Below, piece after piece: positions 11,105 to 22,540 of a stretch of 64,000 bases of DNA. The notes beneath the pieces were generated by a model. That model worked only from the letters and a program-made list of their open reading frames with translations, searched no databases and had not been told where the DNA came from. The DNA is from Litsea cubeba (taxonomy: Eukaryota; Streptophyta; Magnoliopsida; Laurales; Lauraceae): positions 20,547,457-20,611,456 of the forward strand of contig CM022951.1 of NCBI GenBank assembly GCA_012931725.1. Reading direction: 5' to 3'. The translations under genes and the position numbers were made by a program. Numbering within the stretch: the stretch's first letter is position 1; each line of letters begins with the position of its first letter.

Positions 11105-11350
11105 TATGGTGTCATTTTTATAAAGAATATCTAAAAATATCTCCTTTGGATAGAGAATATCTAAGAATATCTTTACTTGGAGAGAATCTCTCATGTTCCC
11201 TTTATTTTGGGAGAGAATATCTCAAGATATCTTCCTTTGGGAAAGAATCTTTCATTGATCCTATCTTTTAGGAGAAAATCTCTCATTGATTTCTTTTTGG
11301 GAGAGAATCCCTCAATATATCTTTCTTTTGGGAAAGAATCTTTTTAATTT
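11105..11350. repeat. Tandem repeat of GAGAGAATCTCTCA-type units in Tat1 LTR
   Basis: About six degenerate units of 40-50 bp alternate GGGAGAGAAT(A/C)T(C)TC with ATATCTT(T/C)C(T)TTTGG. Each contains a small inverted repeat (GAGAGAATCTCTC). They lie next to the inferred inner edge of the LTR and 200-450 bp upstream of the antisense-gene ATG at 11552, so they may belong to either promoter. Confidence 0.65.
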
Positions 11351-11551
11351 CTTTCTTTTGGTAAGGTTACTAATTAGTAACACTTACCTCTTTCTTCTTT
11401 CCTTCTTTGGTTTGCTCTCTTCTGTAAAAGCAAGGAGGAGGTTGGATCTCTTGCTCTTATTGCTTTCTTTTGCAATAATCGCAAGAGGGCTTCAAGACCA
11501 AGAGTTCTTTTTCTTCAAGATCTTCAAGACTTTTCTTCTTCTTCTCCATCA

Positions 11552-14500
11552 ATGGCTTCAGGTAAGTTCCCTTTTTCAAGAAAACCTCATTGTAGGAAAA
11601 AAAAGTTCTTTCTTTCTTTTTTTTGTTTCTTTCTTCTTTTTTTTTCTTTTCCACGTGTTTGCTCTTTTTTTTTATACACATTTTTTTTATGCTTTCTTTT
11701 TTATTTTTGCATGTTTTTTTTCTTTTAGTACGGATCTATCCGTACGGCCACGTGGCCTGTGGGCCAGCCTCTTTTTCTCTCTTTTTATTTTGTTTTCTTT
11801 CTCTCTTTTTTTTTTCGAGTAAGTTTCTTTTCTTTTTTTTGTTCTTTTTATTTTGTTTTCTTTCTCTCTTTTTTTTTCGAGAAAGTTTCTTTTCTTTTTT
11901 TTTTGTTCTTTTTCTTTCTCCTTTCTCCTTTTTTTTGAGAAAGTTTCTTTTCTTCTTTTTTTTTTTTTGCTCATCATGATAATGCATTTTTTTAAACCAA
12001 GATGTTCATGCATGTATATTTTTTTGTAAATTGAATTGTAGCATGATGTGATAGCATACCTGAAAGTTTTTGCAAATTTAGGAATTTGGAGCTCGCAGCG
12101 ATGTTGAGCCCTTCCTGATTTTGCGGAGACTTTGAGGTTTCGAAAGTTTGGAGTTTCAGAGCTCGCAGCAATGTTGAGCCCATCTTCAAGCTTTCTATTT
12201 CTTTCGGGATAGTTCCTTTTCTTCGGAATTGCCCCGGCATCATGTTAAAATTTCTCCAGATTATTTTTTAGCGAAATTCTGTCATTTTGATGTTTGATCT
12301 TTTTCTTTTCCATCGTTTGCAGGTGGTTTTTCTAGAACGAATAAGGGTAAAGAGCCTGCTACAAGCGTACCTTGTCGATCTGCTAGATCTTCTAATCCAG
12401 CCGTTTAGCAGGCCTGGGAGAAGGTCCAGTATGTTGAGAGAAATCTGGAAGAGTGCGACTCCCTCAACAGAGATTCGATGAGGCAGCGACTGACCGCTCT
12501 CAAGGGAGAGGAATTCTATAAGATCATGGTAAGCAGCCGTCCATGGGTGATGGAAGATCAGAGTGTTTTACCCAAGCCTACCTTCTTCTTTGGTGATGCC
12601 GTCCCTGATGACATGACATACCAAAGGAGATGTTTTCAGTTCTCCTTCATAATAGATGGTGAGAAAAAGACTGTTGCTACCTGGTCGATGTTTGATTGCA
12701 CCGTCTCGATCATGAGCCTTGCCCCCACGTGCTCTAAGAGGGAAGATCCTCCAAGCTAGGTGAGAAGGACAAATGTAATCAAGACCGGGGTTTTTGTTGG
12801 CGGTTCTTCTGAATATACGAAGAGGTCGCCTGCTGACATGGACCTGTTGATGCCATCCAGCGGCTACCAGGGCTCTGATTATCCGTCGGTCGATTTGAGA
12901 CCGGTGGGCCTTGGTATTTTCAGCGGTGACGGCAGCAATTGGATAAAGCCTTTTCGACTTCGTGGCCGTTTCAATGCTGACTCCGAGTGGAAGTCGTGGA
13001 CTGATCGTGTTCTGCTGATTGGTGGTACCGTTCTGAAGGAAGTCGGGATTTTTTATGCGGTCCGCGCCTTTAAGGAGACCGTGATCTTTTCCGATGAGGC
13101 CTTCATTGCTTTGCTGGAGTCATTCCTTCCACAAACTAATACCTTCGTTGTGACGAATGGTGAGATTGGTTTCTCTTTGAAGGAACTGAGTGCCATTACT
13201 GGATTGCCCATCCTTGACAAACTCTATGAGGAGTTTATGCCGATCGATAGCATCCTTGAGGAGCAGTCTGAGGAGTTCAGGCTTCTGTACTTTCAGCTCG
13301 TCGCCTTCTATGATTTTTTGAAGGAGAATGAGGGTTTAAAAGTTAGATCCAGCAGTTGGAAGAGTTCTAGCTCTTCGTTCCCCAACTTTTTTGATAGCAA
13401 GGAGTCTTCTGATAGTGCGACCCAGGAAGCCAAGGCTCAGGATCCAAGTTCGAAGAAGATCTTGTCTATGCAAGAAGAGTTGAGAGATTTCTGTGCGAGT
13501 ACAAACGCCATATGTCCTGACATTGCACTGCGGATAGATCTCGCTGTTTACCTCACTTATTGGCTTAGTGAGGCTGTTTTTGCTAGAGGAGATGGAACGC
13601 ACATCAGGCCGCATTTGTATTTTTTCGGTTTGTCAGATAGCATTTAAAGAGCAGCTTGCTTTGGTGCCAGCTCTTTACTCCTACCTGTGTACCGAACTGT
13701 AGGCTGCTGCTTTTTTGGTTCGGCTTGGGCTTCCCATGAACAGTGTATTTTCAGCCCACATCTTTTATTCATACTATGTGTACCACTGTCCTGGCTTCCA
13801 CCGGCTGGGTGCTGCACAGGATGATGATCCTCTGATGATTCGGCTGGCTAAGGGCAAAGCTGTGTCCGAATCACTTTTATTTGCCCGCATGAGGACCCGA
13901 CGGTTCAGGGACGTCGAGATGGGGCAGTCTTCAGTGAAGCATTCTCCGGAGTTGCGGAAGAAAGCTTTTGATTTTGGTGCCTCCCGAGACTCTACCAGGG
14001 TGGGGTTAGGAAGGCATTACTCCTTGATGAACGCAGAGAAGAAGTGGTTTTTCAGCATACGTGTCGGCACGATGGTGTACCGCAGACATCTTTTCGTCGA
14101 CATCCAGCTATATGTACCCTCTCGCTTTGCTTTGCAGTTGGGCTTTTCTCAAGGCATTGTTGGAGCGCCTTCAAGCATGGTGAAGCGCTTCGGAGGTTTA
14201 CAGGACGGGAGAAATGCATGGGCTTTCTATAGTGCTGAAGACACTACAACCATGATCTCTTATCCTGTGTTGTCGACTTCCCGGACTTCCGGCTTTGCGA
14301 AATGGTTCGCGGAGAGCTTTTCGGCATATCGGGGGCTTTCCAAGAAGGAGCTTGATATGAAGCCGGCATCTGGAAAGGGCCTTGGAAAGTCAAATGGCAT
14401 CCAACGAGAGGAAGTTTGGGCCTTCCTTTCTGGAGAGAAGCACAAGATAGGCTTTCTCGGTGACCAGGGCGTCATTGGTTCTGAAGCTGTTCGAGAAATA

Positions 14501-16237
14501 CCTAATGAGGCTTTAGAACAGCTAAGACAGGAGGAAGCTGAACTTGATGCTTGGATGCAAGCGGCATAGAGGCAAGCTTCTGTGGAGTTTACTGATAAGG
14601 GTAGACCATCCAGTGAGGAGTCAAGTGGGAGACCTGACTCTGACACCGGCGCAGGTTCCTCTAAGAAGCGAGCCCATAGGAGTAGGAGGAGGAGGAGTAA
14701 TCATCGCAGCAAGGGGCAGTATGAGGACTCTCCTGACATAGAAGTCCCTCTTACTATTAATGAGGATGTGCCAGGGAATGCTGACGAGCCTCCAGAGAAG
14801 AGAAGCCGAGAAGAAGAGACCGTCGGTGAAGGTATGATTCTTCCTCTTTCTCTTTCCATTTCTTTTCATGAGATTTTTCCATGTCTTGATTTGTTTTCTC
14901 TCCCTGCTGCTCCTCTTTTTTTTTTAGCAGGGGAAGATTTGGTGATACCTGAGGTTCCAACCGATGAGGTGGTGATGGATCCTGTCGGGGCACCTGAAGA
15001 AGAACCGAGGGACTATGGAGTGAATCCAGAATCTCCAATTGGTATAACTTCTTTTGCTTTCTCTTCTTTTTTTTTGTGTCTGTGACTTGGTTTACTAACA
15101 TTTTTTCTTGTCAGCTGACTTGCCACAGGATTCCGATGACTTTGAACCATTGATGGATGCAAATGTTGATGATGCTTCCGATGAGCTCATGGAGGAAGAG
15201 AGTGTTCCGCCAGTCGTCGAAGAAGGTATTTTGTAGTATTAACCCTGATAATGATTTTCAAACAGGATCATATTCATACCTTTTTGTGTTTCTTTGGCAG
15301 GTTTTGAGGTGACAGAGGAGAGTCCGTTGCTTCCTTCAGAACCAGAGCAAGGGATGCCAGAGGTCGATCCAGAGGTAGAGGCTCCTGGGACCAGTTCTGA
15401 CACCGTTGAGGAGATACCTCGTGCTAAAATTCCTTCTCCAACAACTCCAACTGGAAAGATTTCTTTTGTTCCTCTTCCAACGGGGCATGACATGGGAAGC
15501 CGACCGACGGAGCGGGGCGAATCTTTAGCTGGGCCATCACTTCTTTTTGCGAAGAAGGTGGTGGTACGGGTTCTGAGCTCTTGGATTGAGACTCTCCTTG
15601 CTGGACACTTGGATGCCGGATTTGGCATGATCCCGCATGTGCGTGAGATTCTTGGTGATGCCGAAGAGGCTGGTCTGGACGTCACAGGTACCAGGGCGAT
15701 TGTTGATAGGATCATTGAGCTGGGTGACAAATGGTTTGGGCCATGGGTTTGGCTGATGACCGGTTCTTCAAGGAGATATTCCTGGATCCTGCTGATAAGG
15801 CTAAGTCTGACCTAGATGAGGCTACACAAAGCAGGAAGCAGATAGTCCGAGAGAAGAACTTAGAAGAGCTAGCCATCATTGGGCTGACACATGACCTTAA
15901 CATCCTTGAGAGGGAGGTCGATGAGGCCAGGAAACATCTTGAGCATCTGCAGGCACAAGTTGCTGCCAAGTGGGTTACAATAACAGAGGCTCGCGACAGA
16001 GAAAGTGCTCTGATTCGCCGGGTTGCCGATGCTGATCAAGTTCTTGAAAGGAGGTCTCAAGAGAACAAACGATGGCGAACTGCTCGGGATAAGCTTCCCG
16101 GTGTGAAAAAAGGATTGCAGCATTCTCCAGCATCTCATGGCAAGTTCCTGAAGAAGCATGCCTTGGAATCCCTGACGGCTGAGGCCAAAAGTTTCCTTGA
16201 GGAGCTGAAATCTTGGCTGGAGACCATTTTTGGTTGA
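11552..16237 (+). pseudogene. Tat1 antisense gene: spliced, plant-mobile-domain-like protein with C-terminal coiled coil
   Basis: The gene is opposite in strand to gag-pol. Exon 1 is only ATGGCTTCAG (11552-11561) before GTAAGT. Further introns at 14832-14930, 15042-15114 and 15226-15300 all have GT-AG ends and T-rich 3' ends, and the frame is kept across each. The long exon (12323-14831) encodes a protein resembling the plant mobile domain: TNTFVVTNGEIGFSLKEL then ITGLPI, and later LAVYLTYWLSEAVF. The acidic exons are followed by a Lys/Glu-rich coiled coil (about 15800-16200). It is broken by in-frame TAG codons near 12407, 12757, 13700 and 14567, and by frameshifts near 13630 and 15735. Several TAGs sit where CAG would fit. 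Antisense extra ORFs of this kind are known in Tat elements; their function is unknown. Confidence 0.8.
11562..12322 (+). other. Intron 1 of the Tat1 antisense gene, polypyrimidine-rich
   Basis: It runs from donor CAG/GTAAGT at 11562 to acceptor TTTGCAG at 12321-12322. Much of it (11590-11975) is T/C-only sequence with repeated TTTCTTTTCTTTTTTTT tracts and GAGAAAGTTTC spacers. Long open frames there on either strand are low-complexity artefacts. Joining the exons gives M-A-S-G-G-F-S-R in frame. Confidence 0.75.
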
Positions 16238-16379
16238 GCTCCTGTTTTTTTTTTTTTTAACAGAAACCATCCTTCTCTCCTTTTTTTTGGTACCGCATCT
16301 ATTTTTTGGTACTCTTTTTTTGTTTTCTCTGCACTTACTTAAATCTTTTTGTGATGAAAGTAATTGCTAAATGGGATTT

Positions 16380-16640
16380 TTTTTTGTTTTGTGGCATTAA
16401 TAGCCGATTTGTGGAATTGATAGCCGGTTTTGTGGCATCTATAGCCGGGTTTGTGGCATTGATAGCCGGGTTTTTTGAAAGCCGATTTTTTTTTGTGGCA
16501 TTTATAGCAGGTTTTGTTTTGTGGCATTCATAGCCGGTTTTGTTTTGTGGCGTTGATAGCCGGTTTGTTTTGGTGGCATCGATAGCCGGTTTGTGGCATT
16601 TATAGCCTGTTTTGGTGGCATTTATAGCCGGTTTGGTTTT
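16380..16640. repeat. Short tandem repeats GGCATTTATAGCCGGTTTT in the Tat1 pol/antisense-gene spacer
   Basis: About ten units of 20-35 bp carry the core GGCAT(T/C)(T/G)ATAGCCGG(T)TTT. The same core, GGCATTTATAGCCGATTTT, is tandemly repeated in both Tat1 LTRs (about 680-715 and 29450-29530). The 3' spacer and the LTR therefore share a motif. Confidence 0.85.
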
Positions 16641-17040
16641 CAAAAATGCAAGTATCGACTAAAAGTCGCCTCCCTGCTGAATGTTCTTGCAAGTATCGAT
16701 GGAATGTCGCATCCTTGTTCATTCGGTTGCGAGTATCGATGGAATGTCGCATCCTCGCAGATTTGGGTGCAAGTATTGATGGATTGTCGCATCCTTGCTT
16801 TTCAAAAAAATTTGATTTTGCGGGTACTGACTTGATGTCATTTCCCCACGATTTTTGAAATTTGTGGTTTTCTCGAACCTTTGGGTCATGGATATCAACT
16901 GAAATGTTGCATCTCCACGGTTTTGGATTTTGCAAGTATCGACGAAATGTCGCTTCCCTGCTATTTTGGAAGTGTCGAACGTAGTTCGCATGCTTCTGAT
17001 TTGTGCGAGTATCGACTAAGCGTCGCTTCCACGCGGTTTT
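16641..17040. repeat. Degenerate ~40-bp repeats (AAGTATCGATGGAATGTCGC)
   Basis: At least four units between 16646 and 16800 follow the pattern GCAAGTATCGA(T/C)GGAATGTCGCATCCTTG, and weaker copies continue to about 17030. They lie just beyond the shared TATAGCCG repeats. I see no gene from 16238 to 17381; after 17040 there is only unremarkable AT-rich sequence. Confidence 0.75.
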
Positions 17041-17381
17041 TTGAAAAACTATTTTTTTTGTTTAAAGACACGATGGTCATAAGTTTTGACCTAAAACCAT
17101 TTAGGCGGTAAAAGGTAGGGTGGACTAGGGTGGAAATCCCTGAATCCGGATTTTGTTTCAAACCATGAATTTTGGGTTTAAGAGTTGAAAATTTTGGTCA
17201 AGTTAGGGAAAGGTTCCTAAACTTGGATTTTTGAACAATGAAACGATGAAAGTAAGCATTTTAAATTTCTAGAGATTTCAACATTTGACATGAAAATTCT
17301 AAAAAAGGTGGGTTTGGCGAGCGTGTACTGGAAACCGGTTTTGGCCGTACAGGCATTGCTCTTACCTAGTTGGGTAAGTCT

Positions 17382-18545
17382 TCAAGGGTAGTACTGTTTT
17401 AAGAACTTTTCGTTGATGGGCAACATACATCTGTCACCCTCCATGTTTAGGAGTGCGTATGCGCCGTTGGAGAAAACCTTGTCGATGACGTAGGGTCCCT
17501 CCTATTTTGGCTCAAATTTGCATTTGGACTTGTGAGCGAAGACCATTGGTCTTTTTACCGCAAGAACCAAGTCACCCTTTTTTTAGGCGCGTTGCCTGAC
17601 CTTTTTGTCGAAAGATCCTGCCATGCGTACTTGGTAAAGTTCAATGCTTTGTTGAGCTTCGAGCCGTCTCTCATCGAGATTGTCCAGCTCATGGAGTCGC
17701 AATTTGACATTGCTTTCTTGAGTCATGTCATTTTGCAAGGATACCCTCAAGGAAGGAATTTGTACTTCCAAGGGCACGACAGCTTCGCATCCATAGACCA
17801 AGGAGAATGGTGTGCCATGGGTTGGTCCTTGAACGGTGGCTCATAGGCCCATAAAGCTTCAGACAGTTTGTCGCTCCAGTCTCTTTTGTGACTAGAGACC
17901 ATTTTTCTGAGGATTTTGCTGAGTGTCTTGTTAAAAGCTTCTGCTAATCCGTTTGCTGCCGGACTGTATGGAGTCGAAGGACAGCTTTGGATTTTGTATT
18001 TGTCGCAGAACCTGTAGAATCGATGATCCCGAAATTGTGGTCCGTTATCATGGACGAATCTTTTGGGTATACCGAAACGACAAATGATGTTGGTGCGCAG
18101 GAATTGAAGGACTGATGAGGTCTTCATTTCGTTGAACGCAAATGCTTCTAACCACTTGGAGAAATAATCTGTAGCGGTGAAGATGACGCGATGACCTTTG
18201 CTCGAAGGGGGAGAAATAGGACCTATGATGTCCATACCCCAGGCTTCGAAACGCCATGAAATCGCTGTAGGATGTAGCCATTCTAGAGGCATGTGAATGT
18301 AATCTCCATGAACTTGGCATTGTTGGCAACGCTTAGCAAATTGCATTGCGTCAGCTACCATTTTATTTGATCATAGAGCTTGGGACCAGCCTAATGAGCT
18401 CCACAAAGACCAGCATCAACTTCTTTGAGTGTTTCTTCGGCCTCTTGTTGTGACAAGCAGCGTAGAAGTACACCGTTGAAGGATTTCCTGTAAAGGTTTT
18501 TTGAAGGAATATCCAAATGAAAGCTTGGGGTTCGCCTTTGGATGC
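17382..18545 (-). pseudogene. Tat1 integrase
   Basis: The integrase core is recognisable: WGMDIIGP (first D), HDNGPQF (second D) and NGLAEAFNK (E) are all present. A C-terminal segment reads to a stop just after KQYYP (TGA at 17382-17384). The N-terminal zinc site is damaged. The first His is replaced (EVDAGLCGAH), a TAG follows that His where CAG fits, and the usual tract before the Cys pair is missing with a frameshift near 18365. More stops and a frameshift lie between 17583 and 17800. It follows the second RNase H directly, as in other Tat elements, and is inactive. Confidence 0.85.
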
Positions 18546-19937
18546 TTACCCATTCTTTTGGATCTTCAGGTAGGATTCCGAACATAATGTAATCAATGAA
18601 CGGATCCCTCCAGTCGCCGATTGAAGTTTGAAGGATTGAAATCCGACTTCCAACCACTTGGTGGCATTCAGCAACTGCTTGTGTGTGTTAAGAGGAGGAA
18701 GGATTCTTCTTTCGCACACTGTGATTTGCATGTTTTCCCCTTCCTGGATTGCCATAGATGCGGCAAGTCCAGCCAGGGCATCTGCACGTATGTTTTCACC
18801 TCTACCAATGTGGGTGATGTGACAGATGTCAAACTTTTGCAGAAGCGATTGTGCTTTGTTGTAGTAAGGCAGCAAATCTGGCTTCCTGACTTCAAATTTC
18901 TGATTCATCTGGTTGACGATCAGTTGAGAGTCTCCAAAGACTTCCAACATGGTGATACCGGATTCGATGGCGAGTTCCAATCCTAGGATCAGAGCTTGAT
19001 ATTCAGCTGCATTGTTTGTGCATGGTTCCAGTAGTGAGAAAGCGTGTGGAATCATGTATTTGTCGAGGCTAACAAAGAGGGTGCCAACTCCTGAGATCAG
19101 CTGTCTTTTTTCATTTGTCCTGGTTGCACCGTCAAAGTACATGTCCCAGGAGGCACTTTGTGAGAAAGTCTCCACATTGTTGACTGGTTCGTTTGGGAGA
19201 TCATCTCTGAGTGGAGAATCTTTAGGCAATGGATGCTCTGCGAGGAAGTCCGCTAGAGCTTGCCCTTTGATTGCCTTTTGTGGTACATACCTGATATCAA
19301 ATTGTGACAGAAGGATGGACCATTTTCCCAGTCGAGCATTGAGAGAACCTGCCTTTGTGACAAGGACCTTCAAGAGGTTGACCCTCGAGACCAGGTAGAC
19401 TGTGTTGGAAACCAAGTAGTGGCGCAGCTTTTGTATGGCGAACATCACTGCAAGACATTCTTTTTCGACTGGAGAGTAGCGATGCTCTGCACCTACTAGC
19501 ATGCGACTGAGGTAATATAGAGCAGCTTCTTTTCTTTCATCATTTTCTTGTGCAAGCAGAGCTCCTAGAGAGTGATCAAGGGCTCTTGTGCACAAGATGA
19601 ATGGTTTTCCAGTGGTAGGAGCAGTTAACACTGGGGGTTTTGTCAAGTATGACTTGATATCTTGGAAAGCAGCTTCACAGTCAGCATCCCAGAAAAAGTT
19701 TACACCTTTTTTCATCAACCGAGAGAATAGACGGCATTTCCTCGAAAGATTGGAGATGAACCGTCTGAAGTAGGCCAATCTCCCTTGAAGCCCTTTGAGT
19801 TCTCTCAAGGTTCTTGGAGAGGGCATTTCTAGAATGGCTTTGACTTTTATGGGGTCAAGCTCTATTCCAGCTTTCCGAACTAAGAATCCGAGGAACTTAC
19901 CCGACGAGATGCGGAAGAAGCATTTCAGAGGATTCAT
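18546..19937 (-). pseudogene. Tat1 RT thumb, RNase H and second (archaeal-type) RNase H
   Basis: One open stretch of 463 codons. It begins in the RT thumb (SGKFLGFLV, GIELDP) and continues through the first RNase H (ALDHSLGALLAQ, EHRYSPVEKECLAVMFAIQK, GQALADFLAEHP). A second RNase H follows: MYFDGATRT (D), NNAAEYQALI (E), VFGDSQLIVNQ (D) and ENIRADALAGLA (D). Two RNase H domains in tandem are the diagnostic trait of the Tat lineage. This is the best-preserved part of the Tat1 pol. Confidence 0.88.
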
Positions 19938-20551
19938 TCGCAGTTTGTGTTTGCGAAGCCAGAGGAAGACTTCTCAAAGGTCTTCGAGATGATCTTATTT
20001 TCTTTTACTTTTGACGGCGAGGCCATCAACGTAACATTCAACCGTCTTGTGCTGCATATCTTAGAATATCTTCATCATAGCCCTCTGATATGTGGCACCG
20101 GCATTTTTCAGACCAAATGGCACGACAGTGTAGCAATACACGCCAAATGGGGTCCGAAAGGATGTATGTTTTTCATCCTCAGGATGCATCTTTATCTTAT
20201 TGTAGCCAGAGAAACCATCAATGAATGTCATTCGCTTGAATCCACATGTATTATCAATCATTACCTCTGGATGGGGAGCGGAAATTCATCTTTTGGGCAT
20301 GCGCCATTCAGGTCTCTATAGTCAATACAGACCCGGATCTACCTGTTTTTCTTTGTCACAGGGACAATGTTGGCCAACCATTCAGGATGTTGTTCCTCAC
20401 GGATGAAGCCGACGCTTTTGAGTTTTTGAACTTCTTGTTCAATTTTATCCATCACATCTGGACGGAATCTTCTTTGGCCTTGCTTGACAGGCTTGATGTC
20501 TTCTTGAAGATTGAGTTTGTGGACTGCTATTTTGGGGTCTAAGCCAGGCAT
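19938..20551 (-). pseudogene. Tat1 reverse transcriptase palm and fingers, catalytic motif mutated
   Basis: Recognisable blocks are VIDYRDLN-type (CIDYRDLNGACPKDEFPLP), FIDGFSGYNKI with the first catalytic Asp, and FGLKNAGATYQRAM. The polymerase box reads CYVDGLAVKSK, so the second Asp of Y-x-D-D is Gly (GAC to GGC), near 20018-20035. A TAG follows KKNR near 20340, a frameshift lies near 20270 and stops lie near 19990. It is inactive. Confidence 0.88.
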
Positions 20552-21292
20552 TTCAGCGTAAGACCATTCAAAGCAATCAACGAACTCACGAAGAAAGGCG
20601 ATATACTCGGGTAACTCATCATCCTTTATATTCTTGCTTATGAATACAGGACGTGAGTTATCTGGTGTTCACAAGTCTATCTTTTAAACAGGATCTTCTG
20701 TTGGAAGGTTCAAAGGTGGTTCCTCCACAATATTTTCAGAGGCTTCCAGCTCGACGAAACCTTCTGGGGTTTCAAGGGCATTTCCAGACCAAGGTTTTGT
20801 TCCTTTCCACGGGTCTTCTTGTTCGGCAATTTTCCCAAGGCTTGCTATGAGATGATCCCAATCGCCTGTTGAAACCGGGTCGAAGTAGGCTACTTCTTTT
20901 GGAGATGAGGGTTCTTCTGGGTCAGAAGACCACATGTTTGTACCATCGGACAACTCCTCTTTATTTTCAGAGAAATCGTGCCAATTGGAAGAGCTTCCTG
21001 GGTCTTTGTCAGGTGACTCATCGAATAGATATCCAGGGAGATCGATGTCTTCATGGACTTGAGATGTTGAGGCTTGGTCAGTAAATTGACTTTTAAGCCT
21101 TTGTATCAACTGTCTCAGGGGAGTGTCGGGATCATACCCTAACCCGTGTGAAGGCTTTTCTATATAGCCGTAGAGTCTCCAATCTTCCAGCTGGCTTTTA
21201 GTCAAGACAGGCCCCAATGGCGTGAGAATACCGTGGCCTTCTCCCAAACCGACTGGGTTTTGAGCGTCATAGCCCATTTTCTTCATAATAGC
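20552..21292 (-). pseudogene. Tat1 pol linker with G-patch-like segment
   Basis: It opens with KKMGYDAQNPVGLGEGHG, then LTPLGPV, close to the glycine pattern of G-patch RNA-binding domains. In known plant Tat/Ogre polyproteins such a domain lies between protease and RT. The rest is acidic and Ser/Pro-rich (SDPEEPSSP) and leads into the RT. A stop separates it from the protease part and another lies before the RT. The G-patch call rests on spacing of glycines only. Confidence 0.55.
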
Positions 21293-22540
21293 TTATGCCA
21301 CAGAACTATATAAGGATAGTTGAGGCATACCTTTATTTTGGAAAGGTTCAAGCACGGAGTTTGATGAAGAAGCATCCGATCTATGGAAGAAGATCAGCTT
21401 TTCCTTTGCTAAAGTTGCTGGAACAACGAAGGAAGCTGACGTAGGATCTGCTATGTCAGAAGTTATCTCCATTAGAGTAAGAGCAGGCTGAACTTGCTGA
21501 GTGTCAGCTTGGGTTGACGATGCGTCGTCTTCTAGCTCTGAATCCGAATCCGTGTCTTGCATGATAGACACGAAAGAGGCAACAAATTTACCCCCAGGCT
21601 TTTGTTTTGCCTTCTTCACTTTAGTTGTGATGACCAAAGGCTTTGAAGGTTTGAGGGAGATGATGAAGGGAGTTTGAATACGCTCTTCGGATTTACCGGA
21701 TGGTTTGTTTTCTTCCGGCGATTGTTGAGGAGCCTTGCCTTTATCTTTCTGGAGATTTTCGGCAAAGGGTGATGTGTGCTTCTCCTCTTTTTCTTTTTCA
21801 CCTTCATACATTTGTGAGTCTGCGAAGTGGACTTCTTTACCTTTGAAGGGTTTTCTGTCTGCAAAGACTCGATGTATCATGCCGTCGTCGCCAACAAACT
21901 TGATGCATTGATGTAAAGTTGAAGGGACAACACCATTCTCGTGGATCCAAGGGCGTCCGAGAAGGATGTTGTAGCATGAAGAGGTTTTTATTGCATACAT
22001 TCTGACCTCAGAGATAAGATCACCAATCTACAACTTGAACCTGATTTTGCCGATAGGCCTTTGAGTACTCCCATCGTATCCGAAGATAGATACAGATGTA
22101 TGGCTCAGCTTGCTGGGTGGGATGCCCAACTCTTCGAGAGCCGATGTGGAGATGAGGTTGAGTGCAGAACCTGGGTCGATCTGAACTCTATGCATAGGCA
22201 TTTCCTTGATGTACCCTGTTAAGTACAGGGGTCGGTTATGCCTTGTTTCGCCAAGTAGGAGGTCGTCCTTTGTGAAGGCGATGGTTGCACTGGCTTCTTT
22301 TTTAACCGAGATGCATTCAATGCTTGATCCCTCAGTTTTCTTCTTTTCTCCCCTTGAGGAAGCTTCTGAGTTTTTGACCCGGTAATCCATTTCAATTTGG
22401 AGGACTTGCGGGGCATGTTTGTCGACATCCTCATTCAGTTTTTGTAATTCTGAAATGAGATTATCACGAGTGTGCGGAGACATTCGCAACAAATCTAGGA
22501 TGTGCAGACGTGCAGGTATGTGCTTGAAGTGTTCAATCAA
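21293..22540 (-). pseudogene. Tat1 aspartic protease region
   Basis: RVQIDPGSALNLIS is the active-site region and NILLGRPWIH the C-terminal protease motif, which together identify a retrotransposon protease. The active-site triplet is D-P-G where D-S-G or D-T-G is usual. One stop (TAG near 22028) lies between the two halves; the frame is otherwise shared. Downstream is a Lys/Glu-rich, then acidic linker (about 21400-21850). Confidence 0.82.

Larger units (their letters stand above)
10506..11382 (-). repeat. Tat1 3' LTR, inner segment (edge uncertain)
   Basis: This continues the Tat1 LTR after the copia insertion. On the plus strand it ends in TTAGTAACA. The next bases, CTTACCTCTTTCTTCTTTCC, read on the minus strand as a purine tract, as expected beside a 3' LTR. 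The right LTR also ends in TAACA, but the bases before it do not match, so this edge (about 11382) is a best guess. Summed with 398-3049, the LTR would be about 3.5 kb. Confidence 0.5.

Noticed and set aside
11590..12010. Long Lys/Glu- or Phe-rich open frames on both strands
   Set aside because: They are translations of a T/C-only low-complexity tract inside intron 1 of the Tat1 antisense gene.
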